Shown one piece after another: positions 47,817 to 59,514 of a stretch of DNA of 64,000 bases; position 1 is the stretch's first letter; the number at the start of each line of letters is the position of its first letter. The notes beneath the pieces are model-generated. The model was not told the DNA's origin, did not search any database, and worked only from the letters and a program-made list of their open reading frames with translations. The translations under genes were made by a program, and so were the position numbers. The stretch spans positions 6,500,375 through 6,564,374 of the forward strand of contig CM039502.1 of the NCBI GenBank assembly GCA_022432975.1, in the 5' to 3' direction. Source of the DNA: Begonia masoniana. Lineage: Eukaryota > Streptophyta > Magnoliopsida > Cucurbitales > Begoniaceae.

Positions 47817-48311
47817 ATATATACAGCGCAAGCCGCGAGAGATATTTGCTGCGCAACATACTGTAGTTATTCCGTTGCTTAAATTGCTTTGGAAGACAAG
47901 AACAATAGACATGGTGGAAAAAAGAACATTCCATCTTGTATGTGAAGTGAGAGAGATAGAGTGAGAATGGAAAATTAACAAAGAAGTAGTGCGATAAAGC
48001 GAAGAAAGTGAAAGTGGTAAAACAAGACAAGTGTCAATGATTCATTTATTTCATCGCATATACATTGTTTAGGCATCTTGAACTACAATCCATTTTTGGA
48101 GTCATGGAAGATCTGATTCAACTGTCATCTACTTTTCTAGATTTCATTCCCTCTGAATTCTTGAAGTTTAAATGCAAGAATTTGCTTCGACTGTTGAAAA
48201 GTCGAGAAAAAGTAGACTCTTTGAATGGAAGATTTCTGATTTCCGTGACGTCCACGCAGATTATTGATCAACAAGAGAATAAAGGAAGAAGAGATTTCAC
48301 CCTCTTTTCGG
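47817..48311. other. 3' flank of the UPF0496 gene
   Basis: No separate gene is visible. The 3' UTR of the minus-strand gene should lie in the upper part of this stretch. Confidence 0.4.
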
Positions 48312-49834
48312 CTAGTTGGCCGCCATTAATGCTTGCAATATAAGCACTCTCGATCTATTCATTGTGAGATAGCACAAGTAAATGTGCTGCTCAAGCTCTT
48401 CCAACTGCTCCAGAAAACTCGAATCATGAACATGAAATTCCTTTACAGCCTCATTCAGCAGCTCATATTTCCCATTCTTGACGCACAGCTCTGCAATGGC
48501 TTTCCAGTGATCTACCTCGTCTTGCAGTCTCATCGCCATCCTGCTCAACGTGTTGAAATCGTTGACCATTATGTAAATCCCTTTCGAAGCGTAATCGAGT
48601 TGCTCTCTGAGTCTTTCGAGAGATTTTGTTGTCTTGAAAACTTTCGAACTCGGCCATTTCATCTTCTTCTTCATCATACCCATGAAACAGGCTGCCAATG
48701 CAGGTACTCCAACAATGCCGACCAAACTATGGAAGGCGAAAAGTAATAACACGATCAGAAGGGCGGTGTTTGATATTATAAGGCTGATTCCTCCTACTTT
48801 CTTCAAAAGTTTCTTGATTGCTAACTTTCTGCGAATTTTCCTGCCTTTTGATTCAAGTTTTTCAAGTAATAACAAGTACCCATCGTGGTTCTCGCGAAAT
48901 TGCAGGGGGCTGATGATGGATAATGGATTTTCAAGGACTGAAAACGAGGCTAATTCTCCAATAATAGCACTGAAGTGAGGGTGATTATACGCTCTTTTGC
49001 TTAACTTAATCACCCTTCTGATTTCACAGTAATATATGCGTGTTTTGTTGACTCCCCGGAGGAGGGTTTCGCATATGTCGTAAGCTTCTTCGCTGGCATC
49101 GAAGTATTCGAGGAGAAGGTTATCGAGATTGAAGCTTTCGAGAATGGATTTTAGGGTTTCTTGAAGAGGTTCAATCAGATATTCAGAGAGATGTGTTGAC
49201 GTTCTAGAGGATTTACTCGTGCTTGCTGTAGTTTCTAGCTGCTTTTGAACTCTGCCAGACATTTCTATGTATGATTTTGTTCTGAATGCTCCCAGATATT
49301 CTTCGTTTACGCTTAACTTGCTTGGCAAGCCATTGACGGACTCCCTCTGAGATCTGCCTGGATAAAACAAAAAAGAAGAAGTTAATTTACGTACGTAAAT
49401 AAGAAAAAGAACTCCATTAACATCCAGAAGAACCAGTTACAGAAACCATCTCCAAATCAACACCGTTATTCTCAAATAAATCTTAGGAGTCATGTCTTAA
49501 ACCAGTGATGAAAAAAAAAACAGCATACGGAAAGATGGAAAATAACTTAGAAAGAGAGAGACTCACACTCAAAAAAAAAAAAAAAAAGAAGAAAAGAAAA
49601 CTCCATTAACGCACACAAGAACCGATAACTGAAACCCATCTTCGAATCATTCTTAGGGAGCCATGTCCAAAACCACTGAAGCAAATTCAAAAAAAAAAAA
49701 AAAAAAAACAGCTGGCAAAAAGAAGATCATGCATATGTATATGGAAATAACCTAGAGAGAGAGAGAGAGAGAGAGAAGAACAGACCCTGTGTGCAGAACC
49801 GAGATTTAAGCTTGAGCCAGAGAGTTCCTCTCAT
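48312..49834 (-). CDS. UPF0496 / DUF677 (At14a-like) membrane protein
   Basis: Two exons: 49834-49786 (MRGTLWLKLKSRFCTQ, then G split over the junction) and 49357-48312, with a GT-AG intron between; 364 residues, normal for UPF0496. Family marks in exon 2: SVNEEYLGAFRTKSYIEM at the start, HLSEYLIEPLQETLKSIL, LLEYFDASEEAYDICETLL, two adjacent hydrophobic helices (GGISLIISNTALLIVLLLFA and VGIVGVPALAACFMGM, about residues 207-245), KSLERLREQLDYASKGIYIM, and a C-terminal coiled-coil-prone tail (FLEQLEELEQHIYLC). Likely an endomembrane or plasma-membrane protein of unknown biochemical role; At14a relatives have weak integrin-like similarity. Exon 2 alone is open a little further upstream, but the splice acceptor and exon 1 match the family. 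Confidence 0.9.
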
Positions 49835-49957
49835 CGGATCAGGAAGTAAATATGTAGAAGAAGGGGAGAGAGGGAGAGAGAGGGATGGAGGGTTTTGAAG
49901 TTTAGGGTTTGTTGTTTCTGGAAATGATTGAAGGGAGAAGGTTAGAGTAGCTTGTGG

Positions 49958-49964
49958 TATATAT
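49958..49964 (-). promoter_or_regulatory. TATA box of the UPF0496 gene
   Basis: A TATATAT core about 125 bases above the ATG on the minus strand. Several GA-rich stretches (about 49753-49777 in the intron and 49865-49885 in the 5' UTR) surround the first exon. Confidence 0.5.
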
Positions 49965-49969
49965 GGGGA

Positions 49970-52574
49970 AGAGGAGAAGAAGAAGAAGCCTACAAGAAAA
50001 GTAGAAGTAAACCAGTTGGCAATTACTGCACCTCTTCGAATCTGTTAATGGCTTTTCTCACACGCTCTCTGCTCTCATCCTCTCCATCCATTAATTATTG
50101 GCTACCAGACAATTGCTTATCCTATTTTTCTTCTTTAAAACATGTTCTTTAACATAATATACTTATTAAAAACGCAAATGGCAAGAGCCATGAAAATATA
50201 AACACAACAATATACGTGGAAAAATTACGAGCAGATAATAGAGAATTTCTAGTACACTAAAATAATAAAAACTAAAAAGAAAAATCTTAAGTAAGAGTTC
50301 ATAACACAAGAAGACTTCCTCGTTTTTCTCTTTATCAAATTCGTAATTTTAATCTATAGGGTTTGTAGCCCGCTCTGTGAAGTCAAGGACGACTTAAGAT
50401 TCTGTTAATCGTGAAGACACAACTCATATTAGTGGAGGTGTACATTTTCACATTGCTTAGAAGAGTGAAAATTGAGTGTATTATAAGTACAATTCTCCTC
50501 TGTGTAATCTGTTAATCTAACGGTTATAAGTTTTCCTTTTTATTAGAGAAAACAAGGAAGAAAATGTGTAGTTCAACAATGGTGAGTTGCACTCTCAAAA
50601 TAATATTCGTATAGAATTCCAACTTATGAATATATGTGACAAGTCACACGTAAACATGTTAATGATAACCTCAAAATTCTAGTTTTGACGTGTTGCAAGT
50701 ATTATACATCAACTTATTGCTTTATTTGGAAGGGGACGTTGTTATCTTCTTCATTAATTAAAAGGTATTTCTTTTTTATAAGCTACATATGATGCATATG
50801 TTTTATTGGAAATACAAATCCAAACTAATGTATTTTCTAAATTTATAGATTTAAAATTAAATGGTTTATAATTTTTTATGTTTTTTCATTTTATTGGTAG
50901 ACTAAATTTAATCATTATATTCGAATTTAATAATATAAGTCTTTGTGACATTAGTTCCGGAATTATAAATATAATAAACAAAAATTTAAATTATTATCAA
51001 CATTCTTATAGTTTTGTTATATAAAATTTATACTATATATGAAATTTATTGGCGTCATTGAACTCGTCAAAACGAAAAGTTGTACTTCTCCCTATTTTGT
51101 TGTCTTCATCCAATTTCCTCTCTTTATTTTTATGTTCCTTGTATTTTTAATTAATTTCTACTAACTATTATTATGTTTATAAATTAGTAAATATCAATAT
51201 GGACCTCAAATTTAGGGATCCATGCAACTAATATTTCATATTTTATTGTTTAGTACAGACTACCTCAAACTTATAAGAGTTATTGTGATAGTCTGAATTA
51301 AGACCAACTATAATAATTAAAGATGAGAGTTGTTTGGCGTGAGTCAACTAAACTTAATAGACTCTCTCCTTTTAGGATTTAATTAAGATGATTTTAAATT
51401 GTTGATTCAGGAGTAGGTTCAGAGTGCAGATTACTTTAGTTTATTATTTGTCCTAGAACTTTAATTTTTATTCGAAATGCTAAACTTTATTGAGAATTTT
51501 TAAATATTTAATTTATTTAACTTTTACTGGAACATTTATTTTCAGACATATATCACTGCATTATGTAGAAACTTCTTCAATTTTTATGACAAATAAAAAC
51601 TAACATGGTAGTCAATTAAGAAATTGAAAGTTAATGAGCACTTCCATTGTCCACTAAGTGTCTGTAATAATAGCAGTATTAAGGTCATTCATCATAATAT
51701 TCATGCACCCACTCAATTATAGAAATGTCACTAGCTACTCAATAGACATAGAGAATTAATTCTAAGATTGCTAGCAGAATCCAATATCTCAATTTGAGGC
51801 AAGGTAGATAAACTAATATTAATGTTCTCAAAAGCATTCTAGCATCATTAAAAGATCTATTTTGCTACAGAAAAAAATCCATGAACACAGATAATAAAAA
51901 CATACATTTAACGTTGCCCCAAATACTTTTAAATGTCGGGCGGGGCAGTGTAAATCTCATCTTGAAATACAATGGTTAGGTTCATATTTTTCAAATCTTA
52001 ATGAAGTGGCATGAAAGTTGGCTGGTTTCAAAAGTATCAGCCGCTAGTTAAGAAACTAAACATTTAACCACCGCCATATATAAACCAATAGTAAATTTTC
52101 TTTCTCATCACAGATATTTCTAGACAATGATGGTCATCCTCCATGAACGACATGGAAAATAAATTATATGAAAAAAAATGATGAGCACATATCAAAACAA
52201 TTAGTAGATGAGCATTTGGACTTTATTTCAAGATCCCCTTCTATACGATTAACGTATGTAAGAAAATTTACAATGTCCAACAAAATAATTGAAACATAAA
52301 ATCTTCACAAACAGTGTCCTATCTAAAACATAACATACGTTTTTCACTGCTAATTATAAAGTGAGTGAAGTGAATATTAGAAGCTTAAAGCAAAATCAAT
52401 TTTGTTCGCTGGTTATCAAACTTAGATTTTGAAATAATCTTGACCCTTTATTCATTTTGCCCTTGTCTCATCATGTCTTCAAGAGAGACAGAGAAGATTT
52501 CATGAAAAGAGATTATTATTATTATTAATAGAAGCTAACAGACAATGATTGATCAAATTAAGTTCACTACTCGA
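49970..52574. other. AT-rich intergenic DNA
   Basis: 2.6 kb with no exon or recognisable element on either strand. An ATT trinucleotide run lies near 52513-52527. Confidence 0.45.
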
Positions 52575-52863
52575 CTACCCAACCAGTACATAGAGTGCAT
52601 ATATAATTCCAGGAAGATATCCCAATATGGTCAACACCAAGTCAATCCAGAACTCCACCTGCATTTGCAATCAAAACCAAAGCAAAAAAAAATTAATTAA
52701 TTCCGGTCCAAATGAACTGTTTTACATCAAACTCAAACAGATGATAAATATCAATGGCATGGGTATGTATGGTCTCAATTACCCCAATCCCGTATCTAAG
52801 AAAGACTCCAACAGGTGGTAGGAGAATTGCCAGAAGAACTTCTACAAAAGTTTCTGAACCCAT
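52575..52863 (-). CDS. RCI2/LTI6 (PMP3-type) hydrophobic membrane peptide
   Basis: Small plasma-membrane proteolipid of the UPF0057/PMP3 family, which in plants responds to cold and salt and affects membrane potential and ion tolerance. Exon 1 (52863-52783) gives MGSETFVEVLLAILLPPVGV and FLRYGIG; exon 2 (52658-52575) gives VEFWIDLVLTILGYLPGIIY and ALYVLVG, then TAG. Both junctions are GT-AG and phase 0, and the total of 54 residues is the family's normal size. Two membrane-spanning helices with the conserved LPP.GV.LR.G and F.I.L.LT.LGY.PG.IYA signatures are complete. The exons are only 81 and 84 bases, so length-filtered gene finding will miss it. Confidence 0.93.
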
Positions 52864-54459
52864 TTTCGGCTCTAGGGTAGATTTCTACCTACGTTGTTAA
52901 AGTTATTTGGATCATAAGCGGGAGTCATTCAGGTAGAGGGACGATTGCAGCAAAAATATCTCTGATCGAAGCTTATTTCAAAAGTGCTTAGAAAGAGATT
53001 GTCAATTTAAAAATCATTGTAATATTTGCACAGCACGGAATTGACCTTTCAATAATTTATTGTGAGGTTATAATATATAAACTTTACAAATTAATTAATG
53101 GTTGAGAACGTGACATGGAAAGAATTTGAGGCAAATTCTCGTATAATGTGAAACAAGAGTATATCACAAATTGGGTTGAGAGAGCTTCCATTTTTGAAAG
53201 AATAATGTCCGGTTATGGAATTGACGTATTATAGTGATTGGATGCGTTTGAGAAACAAAAATATTATAGAAAGTAATCAAATTTTTGGCAACGAGCAACT
53301 TAGTCAATGGAAGATCACGGTGATAAATACAATGTCCTCTTAATGTGTGTAAATAGAAGTTTTATGGGAAGCACTTGTTACTGTCCAAATGTTAACTTTT
53401 TTCCACCGAAGATGCACTATAGCATGTCAAGCTCTATTTTATTTCTTAAAAAAAACCAAATTTGAAGTAAATAACAGAGCACTCGGTCTAAACTGTTTGT
53501 CTAGTTAAAATCAGATTCACGTTTTTAGTTACTTAGTTGAAAAGGACTCTTTTTCAAAAATAGTTAGAATTATATTTAGGTATTTTTGAAAATCCTGAAG
53601 CTTGCATATTTGATGAAAAATTTATGGTGTTAGACAAGAAGTTTGAATAGTTCATACGAAGAATTGCTCGAGTTCATAGGGTCTTAGAGACGCTATGTCC
53701 AAGGGGTTCGGAACACAAATACAATTTCTTTCTTGTTTTTCTTCCGGTGCTCGTAGAGCAGAGTTCGGGAAAAAACAAAGTGGGAGAAAAGGTGAGTGAG
53801 AAACAGACTAATTGGGTAATTTGAGAAAAAAAATAACTCACAGTGCATTTGCACATATGTAATGTGACAGAAAATTTAACAGCAAAGGTAAATTGCTCAT
53901 GACACATACGTCAAGATCTACTTTGTACAAAAACATAAGCTAGGGTGCTCTCAGTACATTACCTCTGCGATAGGGTTAAAGTTATACTTTACCCTAACTT
54001 ACATTACCTCACGCTAAAGGGTTAATGACATTCATTAAATATTCTCATATAATTCACCTTTTCTTATCATTATAAATCAATAAGAAATTTAATTAGAGGC
54101 CAAATAATTAAAACAAGTGAATAGTGAATATTCAACCAAAAAAAATATTTACGAACTAAAACAGTAAATAAAATTACTCGTTTATAAACAGATTATACCG
54201 TGGCTCCAGAATTAGAAATTTAGAACATATGGTAAACTAAAGATAACTAAATTGATGTTCAACATTGTAATCCAACTTATATCAATTTCATTATTGATGG
54301 TAGAAACATGTGGTTCCATCTCGAGTTGATCATTCTTCGTCACTCCTCGAGTAAGGTTGGCCTTCCTATGTTTTCTCTAAAATTCATTATTTTGATCAAG
54401 GCTTTCTAAAAAATTGGTGTTTTCTAAAAAGTATGTAAAAATTATATAGAATGTAAAAC
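52864..54459. other. RCI2 upstream region and intergenic DNA
   Basis: Promoter and 5' UTR of the minus-strand RCI2 gene should lie in the first few hundred bases. The rest is AT-rich with no gene. GTTAAAG/CTTTACCC phrases recur near 53945-54030. Confidence 0.4.
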
Positions 54460-54975
54460 TGTAACGTCCACCGATCCTCCCAGTACAATATTATCCGCTT
54501 TAAGTTAGAGCCCGCACAGATTTATTCTTGGGGTCAGCCCCAAAACGCGTTGTACTAGGTAGGGAGGGGAACTCTACTTATAAACCATACATTTTTCATT
54601 CTCTCAAACAATGTGAAATTGTGCACCTCCACTAGTATGAGCTGGGCCCCACCGGATCCTCCTTGTTTTCACATAGCGGGTTGTCACAATCTCCCCCCTT
54701 TGAGGCCCGACGTCCTCGTCCGCCACCCTTCCAGTTAGGCAATGACGCTGATACCATTTATAATGTCTCTCGGTCCTCCGAATACAATATTGTCTGCTTT
54801 AAAGCAGAACCCACATGGATTTTTTTTTGGATCAGCCACAAAATACGTTGTACTAGGTAAAGATGAAAACTCTACTTATAAACCATATATTTTTCACTCT
54901 CCCAAGCAATGTGAGATTATGCACCCCCACTGGTATAGACTGGGTCCCACGGAACCCTAAATGGAGGGTTGTCAC
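54460..54975 (+). repeat. Dispersed repeat family R3, two tandem diverged units
   Basis: Unit A (54460-54762) and unit B (54763-54975) share ACAATATTATCCGCTTTAAG / ACAATATTGTCTGCTTTAAA, GCGTTGTACTAGGTAG / ACGTTGTACTAGGTAA, CTCTACTTATAAACCATA, and GTGCACCTCCACTAGTAT / ATGCACCCCCACTGGTAT, each ending in a GGTTGTCACAA phrase. Unit A also holds GGCCCGACGTCCTCGTC and CTGATACCATTTA, which link it to the R1 copy at 12.7 kb. Starts with GTAACGTCC, a common start of plant LTR sequences. Non-coding. Confidence 0.7.
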
Positions 54976-55640
54976 AAAAATTCAACAGGTTTTTTTTTTG
55001 TTTTTAATGTTTGAAATTGCATTATCGCGATTTTATCACAGTGTAATGTTCACTCATAATGAAGGAATTTACATACCTCGACGGATCAACATCAGATGGA
55101 CCAAGATCGTACATAAGTAGCTGGTGTCATTTTTTTTTTCTTCTGATGGTGGCCCTTTGACTTTCTCAAGTTTTCGGGTCCTTACCTCAGAAGACTTGTG
55201 CTATACAAGATGCGGATGCAGAGTTTTCTGGGTAGTCTCCCGATCGATATTTAGTGTCCTTCCTTCCATACCCCCATAATTCTAGAAATTATGGTACTTT
55301 TTAGGGGATCCGAGATACTTTCAGTAAGAAAGATATCAAAGAGTAGGTGCTGGCCTAGCCAAAAATCAAAGTTTATCCTAGTTCTAAAAAATTCACTCTT
55401 TATGATTATTGGGAATAATCTTGCAAAAGGCAGATTATTGAGAGTGGGCTTTAATCAAGTTCGTGCTTGTCTTTGTTTTTATAATTCTTCCTTCTCGAAA
55501 TCATAAAAGGTATATGAGGGATCGGTATCATCACAATTCTTTTGACAAAGAGGTATAGACAAGAAGAAATCACATGGCAATTTGATTTTCTAAAACCTAC
55601 ATCTAAAGAGAAAGAGACTTTACTTTTGTATAGAAAAACT
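54976..55640. other. Intergenic DNA, partly possible organelle-derived
   Basis: No gene is visible. 55140-55640 is less AT-rich than its surroundings and runs into a mitochondrial cob fragment, so it may be part of the same inserted mitochondrial piece, but I recognise no other mitochondrial gene in it. Confidence 0.35.
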
Positions 55641-55760
55641 GGTCACTATCTGAATGGCTAAACAAATACCAGCTAATTGACCGAACCCCCACCAATAACT
55701 AAGATTGCTTGGAGTTGGATAATCTATCAAGTGAAGCAAGAATAGAGGGGAATAAATGAT
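55641..55760 (-). pseudogene. Mitochondrial cytochrome b (cob) fragment in nuclear DNA
   Basis: The minus strand encodes [20 protein letters not shown] and [19 protein letters not shown], which is the N-terminal region of plant mitochondrial cytochrome b ([28 protein letters not shown]). Similarity stops abruptly on both sides and the frame soon ends at 55620. It is a short NUMT, or a recombined mitochondrial piece carried into the nucleus. Confidence 0.8.
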
Positions 55761-55997
55761 TCCAGTAGCCAAGCCCCAATGCAATGTGGTAATGTGATCT
55801 GGGGCATTCAGCAGTTGAAGTTGATGATTTGTTTTACAATTTTGTGCATACACATATAATTAGAATATAGGTTGTCGTTAGTTGATCGATTAGATTCAAT
55901 CAAGACTTGGCTTTTGTACTCGTCATTCCTAGCTCACTCGATTGACCTTAGCTTATGGTCTTGGCCTCACATTCGTCTCCATCATCCTTTATGATAA
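55761..55997. other. Intergenic DNA
   Basis: No gene or repeat is recognised. Confidence 0.3.
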
Positions 55998-56270
55998 TAT
56001 GCCTCCCTGTAACGACTTTTTTTTCCAGCAAGATATTGTCTGCTCTGGGGATTGGGCCGCAACTCAATATCCTCCCCTCATGGCTTTGTTTGACGATGAC
56101 TTCCCAGTCGGTCACCCAACCTAGTACTGCTCTCGCCGAATCATTTTTATCTTCGGAGTTCTTATGGGATCCGTTGCCAATTGCACTCCAAAACGTTTCT
56201 TACTATCTTGGAAGGGTTTCTTTACATATGTTTCATTTCCATATACCGCCCCAAGCGATGTGGTATTGTA
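55998..56270 (+). repeat. Dispersed repeat family R1, copy 2
   Basis: Matches 12331-12600 in the same order: AAGATATTGTCTGCTCTGGG, AATATCCTCCCCTCATGG, TTCTTATGGGATCCGTTGCC, GTTTCATTTCCATATACC and CCAAGCGATGTGGTATTG. It is followed by GTAGTAACGACCCTCCGAC, another GTAACG-type start, so a second element may begin at about 56265. Confidence 0.65.
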
Positions 56271-57254
56271 GTAACGACCCTCCGACTCACCCAGAATAGA
56301 CCGTGTGGTCCCTCCAGCTCACCCAAATCAGGCCCTGCCATGTGGCTTCAGTCCAACGGCACCACGTGTCATCACACCCCCACTATTATAACATTCCCTT
56401 CGAAAGTCAACTCTCCTTTCCAGAAATAAAGACATGAAAAAACCTATCTTAAAGCTATTTTCTTTGACCTAATTATCATTTGGCAATTGAGAAACAGAAC
56501 GTCCATCATTGAGAAGGAAGAAACTCAAAAGAGAAAATTCTCCAAATTTTGGGTTGGAAATCGACAATTTTGACGTGCAGTAAAGGAGAATCGCATAGAT
56601 CATCATAGGTAAGATAATCTTCTAAAGGTATTTTCACTTTTCATATAGTAATTGATAACTTTAACCTTGGAATTTTGTTTAGATTCGTATTCTAGTTGGA
56701 TAGATGTCGAAACGATATAACAGGGTGTTATTCTACAAGAGAGGTTGAAGAATCTTTAAGGGTATGTCAAAATTTGAAACATTTTATCGTTGTTTAAGAG
56801 AAAAAGAGATAGAGTGACAAGATAACATTAGTAAGAAAATTTGATCACACTCACAATGATCAAACCTAACATTTAACACAAACTGTTAGATTGAAAATAA
56901 CCAGAAAGAAAATTTGAAACTTTTTGACGTTGTTTAAGAGTTTTCATTGGAAGATGAGAGAGTTTAGTAGAAGACTTATTTTTAGGGAGAAAAATTGAGC
57001 ATTTGTGCATGAAAATGATTGGTTAAATGTCGAAAAACATTGATGAAATGAAAGAAAATCGGGTTTTGTGGAATGGATTGTTCTCCATTTTGTCCCAGTC
57101 TGCTTTAGGGCAATCACAGACAAACAAGTTTGAAAAGAGCCAAACATGTTAAAAACCTTAGTAGGCATCTTGTTGGGCACTACGGTGCCAAGGGTGGATG
57201 CAATGACACCCAAACTAGGCATTGTGGGTGATATTCTTTATAGAAATTGCGACC
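56271..57254. other. Intergenic DNA, probable LTR debris
   Basis: 56271-56420 is GC-richer (CACGTGTCATCACACCCCCA) than the rest. TTTGAAAC...TTGTTTAAGAG occurs twice (about 56772-56800 and 56914-56941). No coding domain is visible. Confidence 0.35.
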
Positions 57255-57530
57255 GTCGCTATAAGGGGTGCTCGGCGAGCTTGGCTTGCCGGGCTGACGA
57301 GCAGGCCAGCGAGCTAGCCCGTTAGGTCAACCAGCTCGGCCAGTCCAAGAAAGGCTCGAGAGTCCAGACATTGCGCTCGGCTCAGACCATCATTTGGGAT
57401 CGAGCCAAGTTAGCGAGTCTGTCTGTTTAACACCTCTATAATGAACAAACTCAAATTTAACATCTAAAAATATTCGAAATATTTTCTAGGACCGAGCCAA
57501 GCAAGCTAACTCGCTTGTTTAACGCATTTA
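57255..57530. repeat. GAGC/GCTCGG-rich dispersed repeat, possible hAT-like MITE
   Basis: Alternating phrases such as CTCGGCGAGCTTGGCTTG, GCCAGCGAGCTAGCCCG, CCAGCTCGGCCAG, TTGCGCTCGGCTC and, after a gap, GAGCCAAGCAAGCTAACTCG with CTGTTTAAC/TTGTTTAAC. This wording is common in small plant hAT-like repeats. No ends or target duplication were resolved. Confidence 0.4.
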
Positions 57531-58028
57531 AATCATCTAAAAATATTGAAAATGTTTTCTAATGTCATGATTGTATTCAAAATTGATAGTATGATAAATT
57601 AATATCCAATACTAATCTATCATTTGTTTAAATTCTAAAAAAGAAAACAATAACTCTAAGAATTAGAAGAAAAAAAAATCAACCAATTTCTTCAATAGGC
57701 AATTCAAATCAGCAAATCAATTTACAACAAATTGGATTATTATTTCTACCAACATATTTAATAATCCATTTTCCTCCATCCAGAGCTTGGGTATTCATCG
57801 AAGTACGTGTCATTAAACCAATTCTTCTTATCAGTTTATGAAATCTCAAATTGAATCAAACTTTTTACATTTTTATGAATTTATGTTTATCTCAAAAATC
57901 AATAAACAAAAATTCGAATTTCTAAGTCAGATCTCATATTATGCGGTTTGAACATCATATCCACCGTGCGCGCCTACATATTTTTCTAACCGTTTTCAAT
58001 AACTTGATTTTTTTTGGTTTATTCGTAT
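57531..58028. other. AT-rich intergenic DNA
   Basis: No gene is visible. Confidence 0.35.
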
Positions 58029-58167
58029 CTTTGGTGGCAAAACGTTAATATAAATTTAAATAGTAAAATATAATTTAATCAATTGAATTCAAGATTTATT
58101 TTGTAACTTACCCTTCAAACTTTTTTATATTAAATTTGAGTTCAATTTTTTCCGCTGCAATTTAAAC
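58029..58167 (+). repeat. Direct repeat R4, copy 1
   Basis: ATCTTTGGTGGCAAAACGTT through TCAATTTTTTCCGCTGCAA matches 61886-62018 in the same orientation with a handful of changes, including AAATATAATTTAATCAATTG and TTCAAGATTTATTTTRTAAC. The SKP1-like gene and the foldback element lie between the two copies. Confidence 0.75.
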
Positions 58168-58598
58168 TTTTTTTTTTATGTGAATCTTATTATCGAAAGT
58201 AGACGGTACCCAAGAGATATGATCGGAGATGAAGATTCCGGTGATGCTCCATGAGGAGGGCATTAGTTTTTCAAAATCTATAATAATGCACAACTACTGT
58301 AGTAGTGTTCGAGAAAGAATCTGACCCGTTTATAGATTCATTGTCATTTATTCATTATATTTTTATTTTAAATTTACACGCTATTTATTTATTAATAAAA
58401 TTATTACAACTTAATATAAATAATAAATTATTGAAATAAAAAGAAAATTTAGTGATAAATATAACATTATCACTGGGAATGATTCTTCTCTTTTATTCGA
58501 TTTCATCAAGGAGCTTGACCACCAATTTGTTTCTTTCATCCGCTGCATTACTTGACTTTCTCGGCAGGGAGGCATCTCGCTCCACCCCTGGACTTGGC
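58168..58598. other. 3' flank of the SKP1-like gene
   Basis: No gene is visible. The 3' UTR of the minus-strand gene should occupy the upper part. Confidence 0.35.
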
Positions 58599-59474
58599 CT
58601 AACCACCCAAACAAAGTATACTGTTAATAAAAGTAGTAATAGAAAATAAAAGTGTTGACTCAAAAGCACATTGATACTCCATACTCATTTGTTCTTCTTC
58701 TTCTTCAGGACTAAAATCGTTCTCAATGTTGAATGTTTTGCGGATCTCATCTGGAGTTTTGCCCTCTACCATGTCTGCTATTCTTTGGCAACTTAATTCC
58801 ACCAAGCTCTGGATGTTCAGAAAGTTCGCAGCCTGCAAAAATTACACTCTTATTCACCGTATTCTCTGATAACCCAGTTTTATGATATGAAAACTAAGCT
58901 ACGCATCAGAAAAAGATCAAAAAATAATGATCAGATTAGTGGGATTTGGTAAAGTTCTACACTTTATGCTACATCAACTCTAACTTCTACTATTTCCACG
59001 GAAGAATCAAGGTTAAAACATGAAATTTCTGATATGGGTACATCTACTTTAAGTAGTTCTGATCAAAGATGATCTTCTATGGAAATTCTCAGAAGTAGAA
59101 TCTCTGTAATACAAACGAAATCCTACTTGGAAAGGAGAAACTAAATGAGATTTTCTGAAAGAAGAGAATGACTAACCATGAGGAGACCGTAGAGGATGGA
59201 ATGGTCGACCTTTACGAATTCTGTATCCCACTGCTGGAGTTTTTCATGAGCTGAGGCCGTTTGATCTTCAGGGACGTCGGAGACGGCGTGCTTCTTGCAG
59301 TACTCAAGGACTTTGGACAAAGTTACGCTAGAGACGTTTGGGAGAGGGATCACTCCATCGGCGCAATCGTCCTCCACCATCAACTTGATTGTCTGACATA
59401 CAATGGCCACTGCCTCGTCCACCTCGAACGTCGCCCCATCGGAGCTCCTCAACGTTAACTTCCTTCCAGCTGCC

Positions 59475-59476
<2 letters not shown>
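58599..59476 (-). CDS. SKP1-like SCF ubiquitin-ligase adaptor, extended C-terminus
   Basis: Adaptor joining cullin to F-box proteins in SCF ubiquitin ligases. Exon 1 (59476-59177, 100 codons) gives [49 protein letters not shown] and [18 protein letters not shown]. Exon 2 (58832-58599) gives [20 protein letters not shown], then [20 protein letters not shown] and [18 protein letters not shown]. The BTB/POZ-like N-domain and the C-terminal F-box-binding helices are complete and the intron is in the usual place. Two oddities: the invariant Trp of the final WAFE is Cys, and the codon after Glu, normally the stop, is TCA, so the frame runs 19 residues further ([19 protein letters not shown]) to 58599. 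Total 177 residues. A pure GA tract sits directly before the ATG. Confidence 0.92.

Positions 59477-59509
<33 letters not shown>
59477..59509. repeat. GA microsatellite in the SKP1-like 5' UTR
   Basis: About 16 GA units on the plus strand, directly adjoining the start codon of the minus-strand gene (CT on its sense strand). Confidence 0.85.

Positions 59510-59514
<5 letters not shown>

Noticed and set aside
55131..55620. Further mitochondrial genes beside the cob fragment
   Set aside because: Composition differs from the flanks, but I could not recognise any mitochondrial gene in it, so no feature was called.
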